Source: Candidatus Peribacteraceae bacterium (GTDB taxonomy: Bacteria; Patescibacteriota; Gracilibacteria; Peribacterales; Peribacteraceae). Taken from it: DNA of 20,465 nt. The stretch lies in NCBI GenBank assembly GCA_028717505.1, contig JAQUNQ010000004.1, positions 1 to 20,465 on the forward strand. The letters run 5' to 3'. The position numbers and the translations under genes are program-made. Shown here one piece after another: positions 6,507-12,480 of the stretch. Below the pieces are notes generated by a model. It did no database searches and had not been told where the DNA came from. It saw only the letters and a list, made by a program, of their open reading frames with translations. Within the stretch, counting starts at the first letter, position 1. The number at the start of each line of letters is the position of its first letter.

Positions 6507-7322
6507 ATGGAAGCCATCGAAACCCCGCCTCTTGCTTCAGAAACGATCGCGCACATCGGGTCCTTCGAGGTGCGCAACACCCTGATCATGGCGTGGCTTG
6601 CCATGCTCGTCATCTTCGCGGTGGCGTTCTTCGCCCGTCGCACGCGGTACAAGGAAGTCCCCGGGCGCTTCCAGGCGTTTCTCGAGCTCATCGTGGAGGG
6701 GCTCTTCAATTTCTTCCAGTCCGTCATCGGGGACAAGAAACAGACGCGCACGTTCTTCCCGCTCATTGCCACCATCTTCCTCTTCCTCATGCTTGCGAAC
6801 TGGATGGGCATCCTGCCGGGCGTGGGAAGCATTACGATCGAGGGGGAACATGCGGGACACATCATGAATCTGCCGATCTTCCGTTCCATGAATGCGGACG
6901 TGAACATGACGCTCGCGATTGCCCTCATCTCCGTCATCTCCACCCAGCTCTTCGGCATTGCGGCGCTCGGCGTCCTGCCGTACGCGGGCAAGTTCTTCGT
7001 GGCTCCGTGGCGCGATCCCATCGGTTCCTTCGTCGGCATTCTCGAGCTCATCGCGGAGATGGCCAAGATCATCTCCTTCTCCTTCCGTCTCTTCGGGAAC
7101 ATCTTCGCGGGGGAGGTACTGCTCGTCGTGATCGGCTTCCTCATGCCGTATGTCGCGCCCATTCCCTTCCTCGGACTCGAGCTCTTCGTGGGCTTCATTC
7201 AGGCGCTCGTCTTCGCCCTCCTCACTGCGGTCTTCCTGAAGATGGCGGCCACGGCGCACGGGGGGCATGAGCACGGACACGAGGAGGAGCAGGAGCATGG
7301 AGGGGAGATGGTGCAGGCGTAA
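6507..7322 (+). CDS. atpB: ATP synthase Fo subunit a
   Basis: Membrane stator subunit that holds the two ion half-channels against the c-ring. The 271-residue protein shows the family landmarks: FFPLIATIFLFLMLANWMG, NADVNMTLAIAL, and SFRLFGNIFAGE with the essential Arg at about residue 194. Five to six transmembrane helices are visible. The frame is open back to 6330, but MEAIETPPLASETIAHIGSFEV fits the family, so the ATG at 6507 is used; CCTTCCCCCG precedes it. The C-terminus has an unusual tail after the last helix, HGGHEHGHEEEQEHGGEM, rich in His and Glu, which could bind metal ions or simply be a hydrophilic end. It is the first gene of the B-E-F-H-A-G block; atpE follows after 144 nt with its own promoter. 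Confidence 0.97.
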   Translation: MEAIETPPLASETIAHIGSFEVRNTLIMAWLAMLVIFAVAFFARRTRYKEVPGRFQAFLELIVEGLFNFFQSVIGDKKQTRTFFPLIATIFLFLMLANWMGILPGVGSITIEGEHAGHIMNLPIFRSMNADVNMTLAIALISVISTQLFGIAALGVLPYAGKFFVAPWRDPIGSFVGILELIAEMAKIISFSFRLFGNIFAGEVLLVVIGFLMPYVAPIPFLGLELFVGFIQALVFALLTAVFLKMAATAHGGHEHGHEEEQEHGGEMVQA

Positions 7323-7395
7323 GACGCTTCACACAGCATCTCGAAGACACACAATAATTCTTTGTCAAATCTCCAGAGAGTTCCCGCTTAGACCC

Positions 7396-7424
7396 TTGAT
7401 TCTCTCTTGCCTCATCCGTACAAT
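7396..7424 (+). promoter_or_regulatory. Promoter of atpE
   Basis: TTGATT (7396-7401), exactly 17 bp, TACAAT (7419-7424): 4 of 6 and 5 of 6 to sigma-70 consensus with ideal spacing. Start of transcription would fall near 7431, giving a leader of about 36 nt. An extra promoter in front of atpE would raise c-subunit synthesis, which fits the many c copies per complex. Confidence 0.6.
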
Positions 7425-7466
7425 CCGCGGCGCTTTTTACTCTCCCTACTCTTTCCCCCGTTTTCT

Positions 7467-7724
7467 ATGCCAGAAGCAGCAGAAGCCGCCCAAACGGCAG
7501 CCGGAATGCTCGATAAGAACCTCCTCGTGGCAGCCACGATGGTGCTCGGAGCATTCATGCCGGCGTTCTCCATCGGTTGGATGGGGTCCAAGGCCATGGA
7601 GGCCATCGGTCGCAACCCCGAGGCTGCGAGCCGCATCCAGACCCCGATGGTGCTCGCTGTCGCCTTCACCGAGGCGATCGCGATCTACTCGCTCGTGGTG
7701 GCACTCATCATCAAGTTCGTTTGA
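7467..7724 (+). CDS. atpE: ATP synthase Fo subunit c
   Basis: Forms the ion-carrying rotor ring. The 85-residue hairpin has two transmembrane helices joined by the polar loop AIGRNPEAA. The ion-binding carboxylate is Glu69 in AVAFTEAIAIYSLVVAL. The residues after it are Ala-Ile, not the Ser-Thr of known Na+-binding rings, and the helix-1 position occupied by Gln in Na+ types appears to be Ile, so proton coupling is more likely. Helix 1 reads PAFSIGWMGSKAMEAIG: the usual GxGxGxG packing motif is mostly replaced by Ala/Ser. The frame opens at 7407, but MPEAAEAAQTA at 7467 is the sensible start, after CTTTCCCCCGTTTTCT. It has its own promoter upstream and a structured spacer downstream. Confidence 0.96.
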   Translation: MPEAAEAAQTAAGMLDKNLLVAATMVLGAFMPAFSIGWMGSKAMEAIGRNPEAASRIQTPMVLAVAFTEAIAIYSLVVALIIKFV

Positions 7725-7791
7725 TTGAGCGATCAGAGTTGAGCGATCAGCCTTCAGCCCTGAATGGGCAGACAGCAGGACAGCTGATCGC
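7725..7791 (+). repeat. Direct and inverted repeats between atpE and atpF
   Basis: TTGAGCGATCAG occurs twice, at 7725-7736 and 7739-7750. Its core GCGATCAGC (7743-7751) is inverted at 7783-7791 (GCTGATCGC), and an inner GCCC TGAAT GGGC stem sits between. The spacer can thus fold into a nested hairpin directly after the atpE stop. Known intercistronic hairpins protect upstream mRNA or attenuate downstream transcription; here either would favour c over b. No T-run follows. Confidence 0.65.
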
Positions 7792-7823
7792 CTGCCCCTG
7801 ACCACTTTCCCCCCAATCCTTTC

Positions 7824-8330
7824 ATGGAATTGCTCGTGAAACTCGGCATCAACTGGCAGCTCCTGATCGCGCAGATCGTGAATTTCCTGATTGTCCTTGG
7901 GGTCCTCGGGTACTTTCTCTACAAGCCGATTCTCGCCCTCCTCGATGCCCGCACGGAGCGGATCCGCAAGGCGATGGAGGATGCCAAGCACATCGAGAAT
8001 CAGATGAAGGAGATGGAGCAGCTCCGGTTCGAGGAGATGAAGAAGATTGATGCCGAGAGCGGCGCCTACTTCGAGCGTATGCGCAAGCAGGCCGAAACGA
8101 TGCAAGAGGAGATCTTGAAGGGTGCCAAGAAAGAAGCCGATAGCATTCTCCAGAGTGCGTCGAGGCGCATTGAGGACGAGCGCCGGTCGATGATGGAGGA
8201 GGTGCTGAAGACGGTGAACAAGGTCGTCATTGCCATGACGGAGAAGCTCCTCGAGCGGGAGTTCACATCTGCCGATCAGGAGCGCATCGCGAAGCAACTC
8301 GTGGCGGAACTTCCCAAGACGATGCGATGA
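7824..8330 (+). CDS. atpF: ATP synthase Fo subunit b
   Basis: Peripheral-stalk subunit that ties the a subunit to the F1 head. The 168-residue protein has one N-terminal transmembrane helix (about residues 10-33, LIAQIVNFLIVLGVLGYFLY), the typical KPILALLDARTERIRKAMEDA junction, then a long Glu/Lys/Arg-rich coiled coil to about residue 140 and a short C-terminal delta-binding part (ERIAKQLVAELPK). Length and layout are normal for a homodimeric b. The ATG at 7824 follows CCCAATCCTTTC. Its stop overlaps the atpH start as ATGA (8327-8330), so atpH translation is probably coupled. It is preceded by the structured 99-nt spacer after atpE. Confidence 0.96.
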   Translation: MELLVKLGINWQLLIAQIVNFLIVLGVLGYFLYKPILALLDARTERIRKAMEDAKHIENQMKEMEQLRFEEMKKIDAESGAYFERMRKQAETMQEEILKGAKKEADSILQSASRRIEDERRSMMEEVLKTVNKVVIAMTEKLLEREFTSADQERIAKQLVAELPKTMR

Positions 8331-8746
8331 AAGTGACGGCGCTCTCCCTTGCCCGGGCATTCGTGGACACGGCGAAGACGCTCCCTGCGGAGGAGCATGT
8401 TGCCCTCGCGGATGCTGCGGCGCACCTCCTCGCTGCGCACGGTCTCCTCAAGGATGCCCGCACCTTCCCCGCGCTCGTCGCGCGCGTCTGGCGCGAGCAG
8501 GAGGGCATCGTGCCGGTGCGCATCGTGACGAAGACCGGCGATGCCGGCTCGGTGAAGAAGGACATCCTCTCCATCGTCGAATCCTCCCTCAAGCGGCACT
8601 GCGTCCTCGAGGAGCGAGCCGATCCCGCGATCCTCGGCGGCTTCCTCCTCTCCGTGGGGGATGAACGTTACGACGCCACGCTCCGCGGTGCCCTCCACCA
8701 GTTGAGCGCGCGCCTCACACAACCTGTTTCCCTCTCTCAATCCTAG
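8327..8746 (+). CDS. atpH: ATP synthase F1 subunit delta (short form)
   Basis: Links the peripheral stalk (b) to the top of the alpha/beta head. The C-terminal signature is clear: ADPAILGGFLLSVGDERYDATLRGALHQL. The protein has 139 residues, against about 175-180 in typical bacterial delta subunits, so the N-terminal helical domain is compact. No frameshift or upstream in-frame extension is evident, because the ATG overlaps the atpF stop. It starts by ATGA coupling from atpF, with no ribosome site of its own, and ends with TAG 19 nt before atpA. Confidence 0.92.
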   Translation: MKVTALSLARAFVDTAKTLPAEEHVALADAAAHLLAAHGLLKDARTFPALVARVWREQEGIVPVRIVTKTGDAGSVKKDILSIVESSLKRHCVLEERADPAILGGFLLSVGDERYDATLRGALHQLSARLTQPVSLSQS

Positions 8747-8765
8747 CCCTCTAACCCTTCCTCCC

Positions 8766-10298
8766 ATGTCCGTCAGCCAGACTCTCCTCAAGACCCTCGA
8801 AGACCGCATCTCCACCTACCGCAAGGAGGTGAAGCATGAGCATGTCGGCACCGTTGTCTCCGTCGGAGACGGCGTCGCGACGGTGAGCGGACTCTCCCGC
8901 ATCGGTTCCTCCGAGATGATCGACTTCGGCAACGGCGTCCTCGGCGTGGCCCTGAACCTCGAGGAGGATCATGTCGGCGCCATCGTCCTCGGCGATTACG
9001 GCAAGATCAAGGAAGGGGATACGGCCAAGGCGATGGGGCAGATTCTCTCGGTTCCCGTCGGAGAGGATCTCGTCGGTCGCGTCGTAAACCCGCTCGGCGA
9101 GCCCAAGGACGGCGGCCCTTCCCTCAAGGCGACCACACGCTACCCCATCGAGAAGATCGCGCCGCGCGTCATCGAGCGCAAGTCGGTGACCACCCCGCTC
9201 CAGACGGGGATCCGCGCCATCGACGCCATGATCCCGATCGGCCGCGGCCAGCGCGAGCTCATCGTCGGCGACCGCCAGACGGGCAAGACCGCCGTGGCCA
9301 TCGACACGATCATCAACCAGAAGGAGACGCAGAAGACCGACCGTCCCGTGACGTGCATCTATGTCGCCATCGGCCAGAAGGAATCGAAGGTCGCGAAGAT
9401 CGTCTCGGAGCTGAAGAAGCACGGCGCCATGGATTACACCATCGTGGTTTCCGCCGGCGCTTCCGAGCCGGCTTCGCTCTCCTACATCGCCCCGTTCGCG
9501 GGGGTGGCCATGGGGGAGTACTTCCTCGACAAGGGGAGGGATGTCCTCTGCGTCTACGACGATCTCTCGAAGCACGCATGGGCCTACCGACAGGTCTCCC
9601 TGCTGCTCCGCCGGCCGCCGGGACGCGAGGCGTATCCGGGCGACGTCTTCTACCTCCACTCGCGTCTCCTCGAGCGCGCCGTGTGCCTCTCGGACGAGCG
9701 CGGCGGCGGCACCCTCACGGCCCTCCCGATCATCGAGACACAGGCCGGGGACGTCTCCGCCTACATTCCGACGAACGTCATCTCCATCACGGACGGCCAG
9801 ATCTACCTCGAGTCCGATCTCTTCTACAAGGGCATCCGCCCAGCGCTGAACATCGGACTCTCCGTCTCCCGCGTGGGCTCGGCTGCCCAGAGGAAATCCA
9901 TGAAGAAGGTGGCGGGAAAGCTCCGCCTCGACCTCGCCCAGTACCGCGAGCTCGCGGTCTTCGCGCAGTTCGGTTCCGATCTCGACGCGGAGACGAAGCG
10001 CCAGCTCGACCGCGGCGCGCGCCTCACGGAGCTCCTGAAGCAGCTGCAGTACGAGCCGGCGCCGGTCGGTGAGCAGGTGGCGGAGCTCTATGCCGGCGTC
10101 AACGGTCACCTGGATGACATTCCCGTGGATCAGGTGAAGCGTTTCCAGAAGGAGTTCGTTGCCTTCCTGAAGAACAAGCACCCCGATGTGCTGGATACGC
10201 TCTCCAAGGAGATCACGGCGGAAGTGGAGGAGAAGCTGAAGCGCCTGATTGATACGTTTAAGAAGGAGCGCGGCTTCGGCGGGCAGAAAGCTTCCTGA
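8766..10298 (+). CDS. atpA: ATP synthase F1 subunit alpha
   Basis: Non-catalytic nucleotide-binding subunit of the F1 head, alternating with beta. The 510-residue protein has the N-terminal beta-barrel (GTVVSVGDGVATVSGL), the Walker A GDRQTGKT at residues 168-175, the Walker B region VLCVYDDLSKHAWAYR and the arginine-finger motif SVSRVGSAAQ. The C-terminal domain is complete. The ATG at 8766 (MSVSQTLLKTLEDRIS) is preceded by CCCTTCCTCCC, with no purine-rich site. It lies 19 nt after atpH and 13 nt before atpG, in one transcript. Confidence 0.98.
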   Translation: MSVSQTLLKTLEDRISTYRKEVKHEHVGTVVSVGDGVATVSGLSRIGSSEMIDFGNGVLGVALNLEEDHVGAIVLGDYGKIKEGDTAKAMGQILSVPVGEDLVGRVVNPLGEPKDGGPSLKATTRYPIEKIAPRVIERKSVTTPLQTGIRAIDAMIPIGRGQRELIVGDRQTGKTAVAIDTIINQKETQKTDRPVTCIYVAIGQKESKVAKIVSELKKHGAMDYTIVVSAGASEPASLSYIAPFAGVAMGEYFLDKGRDVLCVYDDLSKHAWAYRQVSLLLRRPPGREAYPGDVFYLHSRLLERAVCLSDERGGGTLTALPIIETQAGDVSAYIPTNVISITDGQIYLESDLFYKGIRPALNIGLSVSRVGSAAQRKSMKKVAGKLRLDLAQYRELAVFAQFGSDLDAETKRQLDRGARLTELLKQLQYEPAPVGEQVAELYAGVNGHLDDIPVDQVKRFQKEFVAFLKNKHPDVLDTLSKEITAEVEEKLKRLIDTFKKERGFGGQKAS

Positions 10299-10311
10299 TT
10301 CCCCTCATCCT

Positions 10312-11238
10312 TTGGCACGCAGCCTCCGCGATATTCGGCGCAAAATGAAAGCCATCAAGGCCACCCGTCAGGTGACCAAGGCCATGGAACTCGTGGCAGC
10401 CTCCAAGATGCGCCGGGCCGTTCAGAATGCACAGAAGCTCAGGAACTATGCCTTCACGGCGTGGCGCGTGCTGCAGAAGCTGGCGCAGGTTCACCCCGAG
10501 CTGCACCCGTACCTGCAGGAGCGCGAGCCCCGCAAGATTCTTGCCATCATCGTCACGCCGGACCGTGGACTCTGCGGTAACCTGAATGCGCAGCTGCTCC
10601 GCACGACGACGCAGTACGTCAATGGGCTCAAGGGTCTCAAGACGTTCGAGTCCATCGAATTCATCGTGGTGGGGAAGAAGGGGCAGCAGTTCCTCCCGCG
10701 CCTGAAGCAGAAGATCGTCGCGGCGTTCCCGGCGTTCTCCAGCTATCCGACCTTCAAGGATGTGCTCCCGATCGCCCGCATGGCCACGGAGGGGTTCCTC
10801 GCTGGCACGTACGATCACGTCGTCCTCATCTACTCGGACTTCATCTCCGCCATCGCGCAGGAGGCCACGGTGAAGGTACTCCTTCCGTTCTCCACGACGG
10901 CGCTCAAGACGATGCTCGGGAGCCTCCTTCCCCGCCGCTACAGGCGCGAAACGGAGAAGGAGATGACGATGGAAGACGTGCACGAGTACCTCTTCGAGCC
11001 TTCGCAGGATGAGATCCTGAAGACCATCCTCCCGCAGCTCACGGAGATACAGGTTTACCAGGCGATCCTGGAGGCCGGGGCCTCCGAACACTCCGCGCGC
11101 ATGCTGGCCATGCGCAACGCCTCCGACAACGCCTCCGATCTCATCAACGATCTCACGATCGTCTACAACCAGACGAGACAAGCGGGCATCACGGGGGAGC
11201 TCTCCGAGCTCACCGCAGCCAAGGCGGCTCTGGAATAA
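10312..11238 (+). CDS. atpG: ATP synthase F1 subunit gamma (TTG start)
   Basis: Rotating shaft of F1. The 308-residue product shows the N-terminal coiled-coil motif SLRDIRRKMKAIKATRQVTKAMELVAASKMRR, the central TPDRGLCGNLNAQL and the C-terminal helix with SEHSARMLAMRNASDNA. No ATG is placed to include the conserved SLRDIRRK start: the first in-frame ATG is inside it. TTG at 10312-10314 gives a product starting (M)ARSLRDIRR, matching the family's usual MASLRDIR, and it follows the pyrimidine tract TTCCCCTCATCCT like the ATG starts of its neighbours. A TTG at 10249 would start inside atpA and add 21 non-family residues. This is the last gene of the locus; the next gene converges from only 6 nt away, with no obvious terminator. 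Confidence 0.95.
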   Translation: MARSLRDIRRKMKAIKATRQVTKAMELVAASKMRRAVQNAQKLRNYAFTAWRVLQKLAQVHPELHPYLQEREPRKILAIIVTPDRGLCGNLNAQLLRTTTQYVNGLKGLKTFESIEFIVVGKKGQQFLPRLKQKIVAAFPAFSSYPTFKDVLPIARMATEGFLAGTYDHVVLIYSDFISAIAQEATVKVLLPFSTTALKTMLGSLLPRRYRRETEKEMTMEDVHEYLFEPSQDEILKTILPQLTEIQVYQAILEAGASEHSARMLAMRNASDNASDLINDLTIVYNQTRQAGITGELSELTAAKAALE

Positions 11239-11244
11239 GACTTC

Positions 11245-12243
11245 CTACTTTGCTGTTGGGGCTTCCCGCGTCACGAAGCGGATATCCATGCCTTTCACAG
11301 CGTATTCCTTCGTCTGCTCTCTGAGAGCGGCAGTGATCTGGCGGGCCACTTCAGGGCGTGCTGGGTCGTCGAAGATGACGAAGGTGAACTGCTTGAGTGT
11401 GTCGCCGTATGCGTGGCCTGTCGCGATTTCGAGCGAGAGCATCGCCTCCTTCACGGCGTACTCGATGTTGTCGGGCATGGAGATGACAAAAATGTTTAGT
11501 CCCGGCAGCCTCTGCAGGCGCCCTCCCGCGCAGTCGATGGCGGCGCCAATAGCTGTGTGCGGTTCCTGGCGCATGGTTTTGTCACCGATGAAATCCGCAT
11601 CAATGCCGCGTGCCTTGAGGCCTACGACGATCGCATCTCGTTGCTCATCCCTCGCACACTGGTCGGGATTCACCTCTTTTCCGTATTTAATGCCTGCTGC
11701 TCCACAGCCTCTGCCCTTCTTATCTCCGTGAGAACTGATCCGGACTTTGACAGCAGAGAGAGGGCGGCCATGAGCGAGCAGAGCGATGTAGGCAGCGACA
11801 GCATCGACGAATTCATCGTTCTCCCAGAGAATACCCGATCCAGCGACACGGAGCACTCGCTTGCCGGATTGCGTCTTGGCCTCTAGGACCATGCGCTCAT
11901 CGATGCACACGACAGTCACTTCCGTCACGGGTTCGGCGGAACAGTCGAAGCACTCCTGCCACTCCTGCTCGTGGGCATCGAGCCATTTGTTCGGGTCCTG
12001 ATTGAAGGGATGGGCGAGCTCTTTCTTCAGCAAGGCTTGCATATCCGAATGCTCATGACCGTGATGATGCGTGCCATCGTGTTGATGCGTCTCCATGGTA
12101 TGAGTGGGGGAAGGGGAAGGAGTTTGAGAGCAGGAGGAAAAGGCAGCAGCCGCTGTTGCGGCGGTCATTGTATCAAGGAATTGCCTGCGGCTTATTTGGT
12201 CTGCAGGAGTGTCTTCATGATGGTCGGAACATTGCTCTGACAT
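11245..12243 (-). CDS. Tat-exported lipoprotein with beta-carbonic-anhydrase-like domain
   Basis: The 332-residue protein starts MSEQCSDHHED and carries a twin-arginine signal (ISRRQFLDTMTAATAAAAFSSC: Arg19-Arg20, candidate lipid-anchored Cys38, with Phe instead of the usual Leu at -3). Then comes a His-rich stretch (about 48-65, THHHGHEHSD), a likely metal-binding segment. The main domain shows CIDER (Cys113, Asp115, Arg117), RVAGSG (132-137) and His172 followed by Cys180-Gly-Ala, which parallel the beta-carbonic anhydrase CxDxR dyad and zinc ligands, RVAG loop and HxxCGA. The His-to-Cys spacing is seven residues rather than two, so function is uncertain: CO2 hydration outside the membrane, or another zinc enzyme on this fold. 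Upstream in-frame residues to 12318 are unlike a Tat signal, so the ATG at 12243 is used. A matching promoter lies upstream. It converges on atpG. Confidence 0.6.
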   Translation of the reverse strand: MSEQCSDHHEDTPADQISRRQFLDTMTAATAAAAFSSCSQTPSPSPTHTMETHQHDGTHHHGHEHSDMQALLKKELAHPFNQDPNKWLDAHEQEWQECFDCSAEPVTEVTVVCIDERMVLEAKTQSGKRVLRVAGSGILWENDEFVDAVAAYIALLAHGRPLSAVKVRISSHGDKKGRGCGAAGIKYGKEVNPDQCARDEQRDAIVVGLKARGIDADFIGDKTMRQEPHTAIGAAIDCAGGRLQRLPGLNIFVISMPDNIEYAVKEAMLSLEIATGHAYGDTLKQFTFVIFDDPARPEVARQITAALREQTKEYAVKGMDIRFVTREAPTAK

Positions 12244-12269
12244 AAAAACGAGAAGCGAATTGTCGCGGC

Positions 12270-12297
12270 AGTGTAAGAATCCCCCAGAGAAAATCAA
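12270..12297 (-). promoter_or_regulatory. Promoter of the carbonic-anhydrase-like gene
   Basis: On the minus strand TTGATT (12297-12292), 16-bp spacer, TACACT (12275-12270), 4 of 6 each. The -35 is identical to that of atpE. Transcription would begin near 12263, about 20 nt before the ATG. Confidence 0.5.
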
Positions 12298-12305
12298 TGC
12301 TCCTA

Positions 12306-12310
12306 GGAGG
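12306..12310 (+). promoter_or_regulatory. Strong Shine-Dalgarno of the small ORF
   Basis: GGAGG followed by AGAAACAA (8 nt) and TTG at 12319. It is the only clear, well-placed Shine-Dalgarno I found in the window and decides the TTG start of the 53-residue frame. Confidence 0.5.
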
Positions 12311-12318
12311 AGAAACAA

Positions 12319-12480
12319 TTGAATACATTAATTGCTCAATCTTTGAGAGGAAGTCTCAAGCAGGGCGAGATCGTGCAGAAGCTGGGAACGGAGACGATCG
12401 ATGGTCTGACGCGTGCAGACGCGGGCGGCAATGGGGATGCCCAGGACGTTGTATTAGCAAGCGAGCTCCTCGATTGCTAA
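12319..12480 (+). CDS. Small hypothetical protein, 53 residues, TTG start
   Basis: No family recognised. From TTG 12319 the frame reads (M)NTLIAQSLRGSLKQGEIV, continues QKLGTETIDGLTRADAGG and ends VVLASELLDC with TAA at 12478-12480. A stop (TAG 12304-12306) lies five codons upstream, so this start is forced. Evidence for coding: a good GGAGG at the right distance, helix-like amphipathic composition, and a frame that fills the gap between two minus-strand genes. Evidence against: short length and a rare start codon. Its stop lies in a palindrome shared with the converging minus-strand gene. No signal peptide or transmembrane segment. Confidence 0.4.
   Translation: MNTLIAQSLRGSLKQGEIVQKLGTETIDGLTRADAGGNGDAQDVVLASELLDC
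12454..12480. terminator. Palindrome spanning two convergent stop codons
   Basis: TTAGCAA (12454-12460) and TTGCTAA (12474-12480) flank CGAG CTC CTCG with one mismatched pair, giving an 11-pair hairpin with a 3-nt loop. Its right arm holds the plus-strand TAA of the small ORF (12478-12480) and the minus-strand TAG of the 196-residue gene (12479-12477). It is well placed as a bidirectional 3' end hairpin, but there is no T-run on either side, so true termination is unproven. Confidence 0.45.

Noticed and set aside
3922..11238. N-ATPase (Na+-translocating, atpDCQRBEFAG type) because of the D-C-first order
   Set aside because: A delta gene (atpH) is present, no atpR-like gene is seen, and the c subunit lacks the Ser/Thr and Gln ligands of known Na+ rings.
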